DNA of 14,384 bases from Coemansia sp. RSA 1804 (GCA_027578815.1 JANBTH010000583.1:1-14384); one strand, 5' to 3'. Shown: positions 1 through 9,244, counted from the stretch's first letter. Numbers and translations: made by a program. The notes: generated by a model not told the origin, from the sequence alone.

Positions 1-3000
1 GACTCTGGGCAGTCTCTTCGTGGCGCTTCATGTCGTCGCGCAGCGATGCGAGCGCCTGGGTCTTCTGCTCAACCGCGTCCTCCAGCTGCGCAACCCGGGA
101 CGCGAGCTGCGTCCTTTGCGCATCGAGTGCGGTTTCGGCCGTCTGGGCCACCTGGCGAGCGGCCTCGAGCTCTGACTGACAGCTCGCTAGCGAGGTCTGC
201 GCCTCATTCAAGTCGGACTCCAGCCGCTCAACACGAGCGCTCTGGTCGGCCGCAACGCGCTCCTGCTCGCTCTTGTACTGGTCGTACGTGCGCGTAAGCT
301 CGTCGAGCGTGGACTCGTTGGTGGCCGAGAGCTGGCGGTAGTCCTCCGCGCGCTTGCTGGTGGTGGCCAGCTCGCTCTGCAGGGACTCGATCTGGGACTG
401 CGCATCCTGGAGCCGCAAATTGAGCACCGACTCTCTGGACACTTCGTGGCCCTGGCCCCTTGCACGCTGCATCAGCTCCTCCTGGCTCTGGAGCCGGGTC
501 TCCAGCACATCGATCTGTCTCTGCAATGCATCGCGCGCCAACTCGACCTCGCGTTTCTCGCACTGCAGCCTGGCACCCGTCTCCTTGCCCTCGACCACCT
601 GGTCCTGGAGCTGCGATATCTTGGACTCGCGCTGCTCGATCTGGGTGCGCAGATCACGCAGATCCACGTCCTTCTTGAACAGCTCGCGCTCATTCGCCTC
701 GCGCGCCTGTCTGAGCTCCGCACGCACGTCGTCGGCATCCTTGTGCGCGGCTTCCAACCGCTCGCGCACCTGCTCCACGCGCTGCTCGGACGACTTCTGC
801 CACTCGTCGCGCATTCTCGTGGTGTTCTCAAGGATCTGCGTCAGACTGGCGCGCTCCGTGATCAGCCGCTGCTCCTCGCTTCTCCACCGCTTCTCGTTGC
901 CCAGCAGGTTATCGCGCTCGGCCTCGAGAATCGTTGTTTGTCTGCGCAGCTTGCTCAGCTCCACCTGGTTGGCCGTGACCGTCTGCGTCGTTGCATCCAG
1001 TTGCCGTTCGTAGGTCTCGGCCTGCTTGTGCAGCCGCGAGGTCGCCAACCGCAGGTGATCGATCTCCTTTTGCCGGGCTTCCAGGTCCCTTGTAAACATC
1101 TGGATCCGGTCGCTGTCAAACTGGTTCTGGGACTCCGCCTTCGCTGCACGCACACGGAGCTCGGACACCTCGGCCTGTATCTCGGTTGCGTCGTGCTCCA
1201 GTTGCGCACGCGTCTTGCGCGTCTCGCTCTTGTATGTGTCGAAATCGTCCTGGAGCTGGGCAAGCTGCAACGAGTGCGACGATGACGGTGACGGGTCGTT
1301 GGCGGCAAAGCGGTCAAAAAGTCTCTTGTCTGCAGTCAATGCATTCTGCTCCAGTAAGGATTGATCCGCGCGTGTCGGCTCCGCACCTTCCTCGTTGTCA
1401 CCATCAGCATCAGCATCATCGTTATCATCTCTAGGGACCCGGCCCTTGATGGACTTCAGCATATCGCGCTCTCGCTCGGCAACACCAAGACGCCGCTTCG
1501 CGTCCTCAAACTCGCTGGACAGCTGGTCAAGTAAGGCCTCAGCCTGCTCCAACGCGCTCTTCACCTGGTCCTCACTGGCCTCGCGCTGCATTTGCTCCTC
1601 CTGCGCAACCTGCGAAGCAAGCTCCCTGGTGGTACGCAGGAGCCGACGGTTCTGGGCAACAAGTTCATTGATATCCGAGAACGTCACCAGCTTTTGCGAG
1701 ATGACCTTGTCCACGTCGTTCAGCCATCTCTCCTCGTCCTCCGAGGAAGCAGAAGCAGAACCAAACTGCATGTCGGGGGAGCTGCCAGCCACCACCGGGG
1801 GACGCACTGCGAGATCGTCGGCCCGTTCGGGAACCGCACGGCTCCCACCGGTACCGCTGCGGCCGGTTCGGATCTCCTCGGCCGCACGCAGCAGCCCGGC
1901 CACCTGCCGCTCCAGATCCCGGGCCTGCTGCAGCTCTGCCGTGAATTGGCGCTGCAGTAGATCGCGCTCCCTAAGCGTCTCCCGTAACAGCTTGTCCTTC
2001 TTCGCGTTATCCTGCCGCACATCGGCGAGGTCCCTGGCAATCCGGTCGGCGTCCTCCAGAAGCCGATGGTACTCCTCGCGCTCGGCCGCGATAATCGGAC
2101 CACGCTCCTCGATCTCCAAAAGTATCTGCTCCATGCTCTGCCGCAAACTAGCAACCTCGGTGTCAGCTCCCCTGAGCCTGTCCTCAAGTGCCACCTTCTC
2201 CGCGTAGAGCTGGGTGATGTTGAGGGCGGACTTTTGCGACCCCTTGATCTTGGATGCCACCGAGGCGGTTGGCGATAACAGCGGATGGCCCTTGCCTTGC
2301 TGCGCCGCCGAAGAGGACGTAGAACCAGATCCCGACTCCGCGAGAAGTCGGTTGGCACTCCGCAGCTCATCCTCGAGCCTTGCCACATGCTCCTGCGCCT
2401 CCGCATACGCCAGCTCGGTCTCCTCCGCCCGTTGCTCGGCCACAGTCACCGCCAACTGCATGCGCTCCTCGTTCTCCTTCTGATGCGCCTCAAGGTCGCG
2501 CAGACTAGTCTCGACCCCACGCGCCTGCTCCTTAGCCGCCTCCGTGGTGCGTTCCCACTCCGCACACAGTCTCCTCTGCGCAGCCATCTCACTCTTGAAC
2601 TGTTCGGTGCGCTCGGCCAGCTCCGACTTGGCCGCCCTCTCGGCGTCCATCTTGGCCCTGAGCGCCCGGTCCGCCTGGGTGGCGCGCTGCCGCAGCTCCT
2701 CGATCTGCTCGGCAAGGACCTCGATCTCGCCCCTCAGGCGCGCGGACTCCGCTCGGCCACCCGTGGACGATCTCGAGAGCTCAGTCTTGGCCTGCTGCAT
2801 CTCCGTCTGCGTCTTCACCAGCTCCTCGTCAAGCCACTTGACCTGGTTCTTCGACAGCTCAAGCGACTGCTTCAGCATGTGCTCGTTCACGTCGGCCACC
2901 GACGTCTGCGCCCGGAGCCGCGCTATCTCCTCGTGGTCCTGCGTCACCCGCGCCCTCAGATCCTCGATGATCCCCGTCATCCGACCAATCTCCCGCGTCT

Positions 3001-3675
3001 TGTCGTCCAGCTGCTCACGCCGCTCGGATATCTGCGCCAAATGCTCCCGCTTCTCGTCCTGCAGGGCCACCACTTGTTGTTGGCTTTGCGATAGTTGTGT
3101 TTCGAGCGCGGTTCGTTGGTTCCGCTCACTATCGACCGCTGTCTGAAGCTTCGCTGTCTTTGATTGCAGCTCCCTTAACTCCTCTGCGTGGCTCAGTACC
3201 TCGTTCTTCGCTCCCTCCAGCTGGCTTTTCACCTGTCCAATGTTTTTGTTTAAGCGGTGCAGCTCATTCTCTACAGTAAAATAAAGACGATGATTGAACA
3301 ACAAACACAAGCTGTGCAGAATAGAGAGTGTTAGCATAAACTATATTCCTTTTTGTCAAACTATAATACCTCCCCTCTCTTCTTCAATTGTTGCCGAATT
3401 TGGCATATTCCGTCTGAATCTATGATAAGATTCCTTATTGCCCAACTGATAAAATAAACAAGTAGCGTACCTAGACGCGTGTTTTCGTACTGCAGACGCG
3501 CTTTCTCTTTGAGCGTCTCGTCGCCATCGTCGACATAGCCTGCGCACTGCTCCAGCTTTTGCTTGACAGTGGCCAGAAACTGCTGTGTGCTGGAATCGTC
3601 CGAATCGAGCTTCTCCAGAATCCCAGCAACTGTGGGCTGCGGCAAGTCCAGCAGCTGCGACAGCGTCTGGTCCAT
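1..3675 (-). CDS. MLP1: TPR/Mlp1-type nuclear pore basket protein (N-terminal part, spliced, cut by window edge)
   Basis: The coding sequence joins 3675-3471 to 3270-1 on the minus strand and continues beyond base 1; about 1,158 residues are visible. TPR/Mlp proteins form the filaments of the nuclear basket and act in mRNA export quality control, tethering and spindle-checkpoint functions. Nearly all visible sequence is heptad-rich coiled coil full of Glu, Gln, Arg and Leu. Family-specific blocks occur in the right order: a short helical N-terminus (1-80); LSPTASVASKI followed by NITQLYAEKV (400-428); LLEIEERGPIIAAEREEY (about 450-470); ISQKLVTFSDINELVAQNRR (592-611). An acidic low-complexity linker (about 683-696) follows. 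ATG at 3675 is chosen because the extension to 3681 starts with GTG. A CCAAT box lies about 110 bases upstream. Family identity is strong; the usual length of 1,800-2,400 residues means roughly half is missing here. The symbol is by family, not by proven orthology. Confidence 0.87.
3271..3470 (-). other. Spliceosomal intron in the TPR/Mlp1 gene
   Basis: This 200-base intron has a GTACGC donor (first base 3470) and a TGTAG acceptor (last base 3271). A GCTAAC branch-site-like element lies in the middle, about 60 bases before the acceptor. Exon 1 ends in phase 1; its G joins AG of exon 2 to give Glu69. This restores a continuous coiled coil reading ENTRLENELHRLNKN across the junction. Without splicing, the exon 1 frame runs into stops in the AT-rich intron. 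An alternative acceptor at CACAG (3312) would put exon 2 out of frame. This is the only intron I could support in the window. Confidence 0.85.
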
Positions 3676-4033
3676 ACGCACAGGATAGAAATATGAAATA
3701 AGGAGAACTCTTCCGCCGTGGCCGGAATGGGACTACTAAATAATTAAATAAATAAGCCCACCGCGTTTCCGGACGTATACTAATGATTGGAGGATTATGT
3801 CGTTTACTTTAATTCGGAAAGAAAAAAAGTAAAAAAAATACAAAGAAAGCGCGAAAACAAAAACACCAAAGGCTTCAACAGTAACGTTTTTCATTCTTCC
3901 ATTTTTTTTAAAAGGCGCTGTTTATAGTTGTGTTTGTGCTTGTGTTTGCGTTGTTTGACCTTTTTCGTCACAGGCGTGAAGAAATGCTGCTGATCAATCA
4001 AAACATTGTATACCAAATCAACTGCTATTTTCC
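3676..4033 (-). promoter_or_regulatory. Spacer: TPR/Mlp1 promoter and 3' region of the acyl-CoA synthetase gene
   Basis: This 358-base AT-rich spacer lies between the stop of the synthetase gene and the start of TPR/Mlp1, both on the minus strand. On the minus strand it holds a CCAATCA box (3784-3790), about 110 bases before the TPR/Mlp1 ATG. That is a usual position for a HAP/NF-Y element. An AT-rich run (3737-3756), a T-rich run on the minus strand near 3825-3840 and a TG-rich stretch (about 3927-3952) are also seen. No canonical AATAAA was found for the synthetase gene. No gene is supported here. Confidence 0.45.
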
Positions 4034-6316
4034 TCATGTGGATTTTGGTGCTGTGGCCCAGGAGCTGATTGCAGTCCAGATCTCGCTCTTGACCGACTCA
4101 TCCTCAATGGTGGCAGGCGTGGGAATGGGGCAAACGGCGGGCGGCGGAGCGTCCGAGTGGTTTTTCTCAAGAATCAAGATCATCGAGCGGATCATCTTGC
4201 GGAGCACCTTTCCGCTACGCGTCTTTGGCAAACGCTCGACAAACACGATGTTCTCCTTCTGCGGCGACGTAAACGAGCCGACCCGCTCCCTGATACTGGC
4301 AACAAGATCCGCCCTAATCTGGTCCATGGAGCGGTCTAGACGATGGTGCTTGCAGACGGCAACGACAACCGGCACGCTGCCCTTGATGTCGTGCGGACGG
4401 GACACAACGCACGCCTCGGCAATCTCGTTGTGCTCAACCACAACTTCCTCGATGGCGCTGGTCGATATGCGATGCGCCGCAACGTTGATTATGTCGTCGG
4501 AACGCGAGAGAATGTGCACGTATCCGTCGCTGTCAATCAGACCGGTGTCGCCGGTATCGTAGTAGCCGGGGAACCGGCGGAAGTAGACGTCGAAAAAGCG
4601 CTGCTCGTCGTTCCACAGCGTCGTCATTATCCCGGGCGGTAGCGGAAGCTTCACCACGACGTTGCCAATCTCGCCAGGCGTTGCCTCCTCGGGGCTGGAA
4701 TCGATCTTTGCGTCTTCGTCAAATTCGTCCTTGATGCGCAACACACGCAAATCAACGCCCTGCACGGGCATTCCGGCGCTACCGTACTTGATCGGCGGCA
4801 GCTCGCTCCCGTTCTCCGACAGACCAACCTCCATGCCAGCAAGCGGCGACCCGGTCTCTGTCTGCCACCAGTTGTCCGACACAATGTTGTTGACAGGCGT
4901 TCCTATCTGGTGGACCGCCTTGCCGCTGTCATCCACGCCGGTTATGTGCCGCACCCACCAGCGCTGGATCTCCGGCAGACAGCGCTCCCCAGCCAGAAAC
5001 ATGGCCTTGACGCCTGACAGATCGTACTTCTTGCGATAGGCGCCGTGCGGGTCCTCGCGGCGAAGAATCATCAGCGCTGTTGGCGCAGTGAAAAAGGTTG
5101 TCACGTTGTGCTGCGCCATGACGCGATAAAAAGCGCTCGGATCGGGCGTGCCGACCGGCTTTCCCTCATACAGAACCGTCGTGGATCCGTTGAGCAGCGG
5201 GCCATAGCATATGTACGAATGGCCCAGGATCCATCCCAGATCGCTGGCTGCCCAGTACACCTGCCCCGGCTTGCACGCGTACATGCGCTCCATTGTGTAT
5301 TGCAGAACTACCGCGTGGCCGCCGCTGGGACGCACCACGCCCTTTGGCAGCCCTGTGGTTCCACTGGTGTATAGGATGTACAGCGGGTCGTTTGCGTCCA
5401 CCGTCTCGTATCCGTGGAACACCTTGCTTTCGGGGACTGCGTCTACTGCATCCTGCCAGCTCTCCTCGGCCGGATTCAGCGTTGCCACACTCTGCGCTCG
5501 CTGCAGAACCACCACTCGCTCGGGCAAGTGCTTGCACAGTCTCAACGCGCCGTCAAGCAGCGGCTTGTATGCGACCACCTTTCCAGGCCCCTCGACCCCG
5601 CATGAGCTTGCAAGAATAACCTTTGGCCGGCAGTCCTCGATCCGCTTGGCAAGCTCATGGGAAGCAAATCCGCCAAAGACCACAGAATGAATGGCGCCCA
5701 GTCGCGCACACGCCAGCATTGCAATAATGGCCTCAGGAACTGCTCCCATGTACAGCAGCACACGGTCGCCCTTTCCGACGCCATTTTGCTTAAGCATCGT
5801 AGCCGCCTGCTTCACCCTGAAAAGAAGCTCGCTGTACGAGTACTTGCGAACCGTGTCTGTCACCGGCGAATCGTAAATCAGCGCATCCTGCTTTCCACGG
5901 CCTCTTTCCACGTGTCTGTCCAGCGCGTTGTAGCATACATTGAGCTTGCCGTCGGGAAACCATTGCGTCTTGTACGGCTTTTGCGGGTCGGGAGTGTCCA
6001 GCGCTCGGGTCGGGCTCTTGATCCAGTCAATCGCCTCCTTGGCCTCCATCCAGAACCCTTCAGGATCCTTCAGCGACCGTTGTCTCTCGCTCTCCTGCTT
6101 GTACACCTTGCGTGAACCTGCTGTCGTGCTGCTTGTCGTGTAAGGATACTTCTGGTGCCGGTTTGTTGCTAGTGATACGGCGAGAGCACTGTTTATCTGA
6201 ATCTTTGCTACAACTCCGGGACTGCCAAGTGCCGCTGCTGCCACCGCTAGCCTACGTGGTCTGCACATAGCGATGCCGAGGCATCTGGTGTGGATATGGA
6301 TCCTTGACATGCTCAT
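4034..6316 (-). CDS. ACSS3: ACSS3/PrpE-type short-chain acyl-CoA synthetase (propionyl/acetyl-CoA synthetase), probably mitochondrial
   Basis: This 760-residue AMP-forming acyl-CoA synthetase should activate a short-chain acid, by family most likely propionate or acetate, through an acyl-adenylate to acyl-CoA. Motifs in order: P-loop YILYTSGTTGLPKG (313-326); ASDLGWILGHSYICYGPLL (357-375) and TVLYEGKPVGTPDP (380-393), both typical of the ACSS3/PrpE branch rather than ACSS1/2; substrate-pocket WWQTETGSPL (483-492); YYDTGDTG (585-592); hinge RSDDIINVAAHR (605-616); and PKTRSGKVLRK with catalytic Lys703. The family C-terminal IEDESV block is at 737-742. The first ~35 residues are rich in Arg, Ala and Ser with few acids, like a mitochondrial presequence. 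The protein is about 75 residues longer than human ACSS3, through this N-terminus and small insertions. One oddity is Ala614 where the A8 motif normally has Gly. ATG 6316 is used; ATG 6310 is possible. Substrate preference cannot be read from sequence. Confidence 0.9.
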   Translation of the reverse strand: MSMSRIHIHTRCLGIAMCRPRRLAVAAAALGSPGVVAKIQINSALAVSLATNRHQKYPYTTSSTTAGSRKVYKQESERQRSLKDPEGFWMEAKEAIDWIKSPTRALDTPDPQKPYKTQWFPDGKLNVCYNALDRHVERGRGKQDALIYDSPVTDTVRKYSYSELLFRVKQAATMLKQNGVGKGDRVLLYMGAVPEAIIAMLACARLGAIHSVVFGGFASHELAKRIEDCRPKVILASSCGVEGPGKVVAYKPLLDGALRLCKHLPERVVVLQRAQSVATLNPAEESWQDAVDAVPESKVFHGYETVDANDPLYILYTSGTTGLPKGVVRPSGGHAVVLQYTMERMYACKPGQVYWAASDLGWILGHSYICYGPLLNGSTTVLYEGKPVGTPDPSAFYRVMAQHNVTTFFTAPTALMILRREDPHGAYRKKYDLSGVKAMFLAGERCLPEIQRWWVRHITGVDDSGKAVHQIGTPVNNIVSDNWWQTETGSPLAGMEVGLSENGSELPPIKYGSAGMPVQGVDLRVLRIKDEFDEDAKIDSSPEEATPGEIGNVVVKLPLPPGIMTTLWNDEQRFFDVYFRRFPGYYDTGDTGLIDSDGYVHILSRSDDIINVAAHRISTSAIEEVVVEHNEIAEACVVSRPHDIKGSVPVVVAVCKHHRLDRSMDQIRADLVASIRERVGSFTSPQKENIVFVERLPKTRSGKVLRKMIRSMILILEKNHSDAPPPAVCPIPTPATIEDESVKSEIWTAISSWATAPKST

Positions 6317-6963
6317 AATTAAAATTACAGCTACAATAGAGAAGAAAAAAGGTGGTGATGTGACTATTTCAAATGAATACGAATACGCTCTATGGTGTGG
6401 AGATAAAGAAACAGTTACAAGCTAGACAGTGGAATGATTCAGACGAGCAAAGGAGAAAAAGGGATGGTGATGGTGACGATGAAGAGAGGCTTCTTCCCCT
6501 TTTATCCTCCCCTTCTGATGCGCGCCATGTTTCACTCCAGACCATTGTTGTCGTTGAACGCTCTATTCCTTTTTAATCAACAAAACAAGCGCCCAGTAGT
6601 GCGTTCCCCTGTTTTTCTTTTCATTCATTAGAAGAGGAACTATGATGTGACCATCAAATTCTGTGGGAAAAATGAACAGGATTTCCAAAGACACATCGTT
6701 TTTCTAGTCACATGCTCCTCAATACAAACAAGCTTGTTCAAATGGATCGCAGCTTGGGTTTTTATGAAGAACACATGTCCGTGCATTCCAATCAAAATCC
6801 CAGAACCAAGGAAGAACCAGAACTTTGTTTGCCAGCAGAATAAGCTGACCATATGACTGCTGCTGGTGCTTCCAGAATTCAAATATCAACGAATAAGAGA
6901 TATGAGTAAATTGATTATTAGGTAAATGACTATAATAATGTTATAGCAATAAAAAGTTCTGCT
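6317..6963 (-). promoter_or_regulatory. Spacer: synthetase promoter/5' leader and multicopper oxidase 3' region
   Basis: This 647-base spacer lies between two minus-strand genes. On the minus strand a TATA-like GATAAAAGG (6498-6506) lies about 190 bases before the synthetase ATG. It is followed by a pyrimidine-rich leader with several CATC repeats. A run of pyrimidines ending TTGTAG just before the ATG resembles a splice acceptor, so a 5'-UTR intron is possible but no donor could be fixed. The part nearest the oxidase stop (about 6640-6890) has short open frames on both strands, none beginning with a convincing ATG and none with a recognised domain. I see no supported gene. Confidence 0.35.
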
Positions 6964-8607
6964 TCAGAGCCCCGACAGCGGATATGGACCACGCACATCT
7001 TCAGACAGGTCAAGTCCAGGCTTCCCAAGCGCGTTTCCAGAGATCGGGATGCCCATGGTAAGGCAGTTTTCCAGCATGTCCGCAGGCACATTCTTGAGAT
7101 TTGCGCCAATCCTATACGGGGCCTCAATGAAGGTTAGGGCCAGACCTTGCTCCTTGACAAACTGCATCTGGCTGTGTAAGAGCCAGGCTCCAGGGTTGTC
7201 TGCACGGAACCTGATGATTGTGTATCCTCTTGGCGGTATTGCGATTGTATCTCTGCGCATTGGGAAATTGCCCGCCGCTATCCTGTTATTCTGGTTCTTA
7301 TCCACTGTGCCACGCGCTATAATAAAGAAGCTGTGGCCATGGAGATGGAACGAATGGGTGGTTGCGTCGTTGTTGAAGATAGCGACCTCCACGTCCTCCA
7401 GTGGATCAAGGATGACCGGATATGTCTTGAATCCATAGACATCTGGATAGTATGCCTGGTAGCCTGTGGAAAGCGCTGTTAGCAGGGATGGGACAATCGG
7501 TGCCGCATAAGTGCGGTTGTTGAAGGCAGAGTGCATTCTGCGATCATCGTATGTGGACGTGGAAACCTCGAGGGGCACCCACTTGTGGACACCTGGTGCC
7601 GGGATCTTCTCAAGCGGCACCATATCAATATCCTGGGTAAACTCCCAGTCAACCGTACTGCTGGACCCAACTTTGGTGTAACTGAGCAAGGGTGCATCTG
7701 GCGAATACTCAACAATTCCTTGGTATGGCAACACTGTGCGCTGCCCATCTTGACCGACATCTGTAAACATATCGGCATGGAAAATGTAGTTGTGGTCGGT
7801 TGCATTTTTGGCCGTAACCAGAACCGAGGCACGCTGCCCGGGAGATAGCAGAACGCTGTTGGTTTCCTTTATCTCTGTGTCGATGCCGTCAATCTCGATG
7901 ATCTGCATTGTATGCTGCTCAATGCCAAAACGCACCATCCAGGCAGCAGACACGTTAATCAGCCGCAGACGATGCGTTTTTCCAGACTGGACGGATATCT
8001 TGGTTCTGTTCAAATCAGTGCCACCAACACTGTTGATAAGCATGTATGGCTGAACAAAGGCCTCGCGGACCCCCTTGACAGTACTCATCAGCTGATTTAC
8101 AATGTCCTTGGCACCGCGGTGGTACGAGGCCTCAAGCATCAGAACCTGATCGCTATCGTACTGGTAGTGTTCTTGAGGCGCATAGCTAATCAACGGTGTG
8201 CGCATTCCATCAACAAACTGCGACCCGTACTGACTCTGCAGCCAGAAAGTGCCTGTCTGCGTAACCGGGATTATATACGTGTAGGTCATGTTGGGTGCAA
8301 TTCCGCACTCGGTGGTCCCAGGAGCGCCATCATAGAAGTTTGTTCCATTCTGATAGAGACCGTATGCATGGATTGAAGTAGCAACATCCAGGCTGTTGTG
8401 CGCATTGATTACGAGCGTATCACTGAGGTTTACATGGACTTCAGGAGGCGGCCACCTGCCGTTGACACCAATCAAACGTCGCTCCATTTGTCCATCTGGG
8501 TTTGCTTGCACATACGTAATATCCCAGTCAAGCTTAACACGCTTGGCGCTGGCTATGGTAGCTACTGTTGCTAGTAGTGCATATATGCTGGCAACCGAAT
8601 ATAACAT
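6964..8607 (-). CDS. Secreted Fet3/laccase-like multicopper oxidase homologue lacking most copper ligands (probable pseudoenzyme)
   Basis: The 547-residue frame is intact. Residues 1-21 form a signal peptide. Three cupredoxin domains follow, with clear Fet3-type blocks such as IIEIDGIDTE (236-245), NNRTYAAPIVPSLLTALSTG (363-382), FPMRRDTIAIPP (448-459) and FRADNPGAWLL (467-477). Copper motifs are broken. L1 is H80-A-Y82-G instead of HxHG. L2 is Q124-S-Q126 instead of HSH. L4 is H478-S479-Q480 followed by V484, instead of HCHxxxH, so the type-1 Cys and His are gone. L3 is complete: H418, H421, H423. Seven N-x-S/T sequons (N60, N87, N106, N200, N218, N268, N364) and only two cysteines after the signal peptide (C101, C515), matching a Fet3-type pair, fit a secreted glycoprotein. 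No C-terminal membrane anchor is encoded, unlike Fet3. Electron transfer from a type-1 copper to a trinuclear centre should be impossible. Role unknown: metal binding, chaperone or structural functions are guesses. Confidence 0.88.
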   Translation of the reverse strand: MLYSVASIYALLATVATIASAKRVKLDWDITYVQANPDGQMERRLIGVNGRWPPPEVHVNLSDTLVINAHNSLDVATSIHAYGLYQNGTNFYDGAPGTTECGIAPNMTYTYIIPVTQTGTFWLQSQYGSQFVDGMRTPLISYAPQEHYQYDSDQVLMLEASYHRGAKDIVNQLMSTVKGVREAFVQPYMLINSVGGTDLNRTKISVQSGKTHRLRLINVSAAWMVRFGIEQHTMQIIEIDGIDTEIKETNSVLLSPGQRASVLVTAKNATDHNYIFHADMFTDVGQDGQRTVLPYQGIVEYSPDAPLLSYTKVGSSSTVDWEFTQDIDMVPLEKIPAPGVHKWVPLEVSTSTYDDRRMHSAFNNRTYAAPIVPSLLTALSTGYQAYYPDVYGFKTYPVILDPLEDVEVAIFNNDATTHSFHLHGHSFFIIARGTVDKNQNNRIAAGNFPMRRDTIAIPPRGYTIIRFRADNPGAWLLHSQMQFVKEQGLALTFIEAPYRIGANLKNVPADMLENCLTMGIPISGNALGKPGLDLSEDVRGPYPLSGL

Positions 8608-9244
8608 GCTACAGCTATTGAAATAAAAGTATTATTCTAACACGTATTTAGTTTGTTTTAGTGTTTTATATAACTAACGTGCATATTGTTAAATCCAACG
8701 TTACATGCGATTAGTTTATTTTATAAAGTCTAGAAACATCACTTTTAGGTATCTATATTTTGTATACATACGAGTGTTTGTGTAATATGGTGTTCTTGTG
8801 CGAGAAAGCAGTTTAATATAAAGCTTAAATGAAGAGAATATACGAGATAGGTTTCTTGTCGGTTAAAGGCATGCCTGTGCTTCCTCCCAAATGTTTTCTT
8901 TTATAGCTAACTCTTTTCTACTAAACATGCAAAAGAGTATGTAGAAAAAAGAAGCACGGTGCGCATTACCAAGGACTGAACAATGGAAACGGCGCTGCAA
9001 TGCGTGCAAGGTTAAGCCCCAAGTTAGATGGGATGTTCACACGGTCAAAACGCGCTATATCGACAACCGCTTACAACGTAGCATTCTGTTTTATTCAATA
9101 TCCATTCCCTTTCCAATTTATTATGTTTGGCTTTTCATGTGAACAAGCCTGTTCAGATTAGTAGACTAATTATGCTGCATATAAGCTAATATCAGCAAAT
9201 TATTTCAACTAAAAAAGATGATAACTAAAGGCCAAAAGAAAACC
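8608..9244. other. Spacer upstream of the oxidase-like gene and downstream of the BAHD gene
   Basis: This 637-base spacer is AT-rich except for a GC-richer island at about 8955-9075. The flanks probably hold the oxidase-like promoter (see the TATA candidate) and the 3' end of the BAHD transcript; minus-strand AATAAA occurs at about 9089-9094. The island has a 34-codon minus-strand stretch between stops with protein-like composition (8966-9070, described in the findings). No complete gene, tRNA or rRNA was recognised. Confidence 0.4.
8663..8672 (-). promoter_or_regulatory. TATA-box candidate of the multicopper oxidase-like gene
   Basis: The minus strand reads TATATAAAAC about 56 bases upstream of the oxidase-like ATG at 8607, in a spacing that fits a TATA element with a short 5' leader. 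Sequence evidence only; AT-rich surroundings make chance matches likely. Confidence 0.35.

Noticed and set aside
446..1285. Long open frame of 279 codons on the plus strand opposite TPR/Mlp1, leucine-rich
   Set aside because: It mirrors the Glu/Gln/Lys codon use of the coiled-coil gene on the other strand (CTC/CTG/TTG from GAG/CAG/CAA) and has no domain; the minus frame carries clear family motifs.
2285..3094. Open frame of about 270 codons on the plus strand, Leu/Arg-rich
   Set aside because: Another shadow of the TPR/Mlp1 coiled coil caused by GC-rich, biased codons.
6647..6856. 69-codon plus-strand open frame between the synthetase and oxidase-like genes
   Set aside because: Begins with GTG rather than ATG and has no recognisable domain; overlaps an equally weak open frame on the other strand.
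8990..9045. Possible 5S rRNA internal-promoter-like words (GGTTAAGCC, AGTTAG, ATGGGA in order)
   Set aside because: Spacing is much shorter than in 5S rRNA and the flanks do not pair or match; most likely coincidence.
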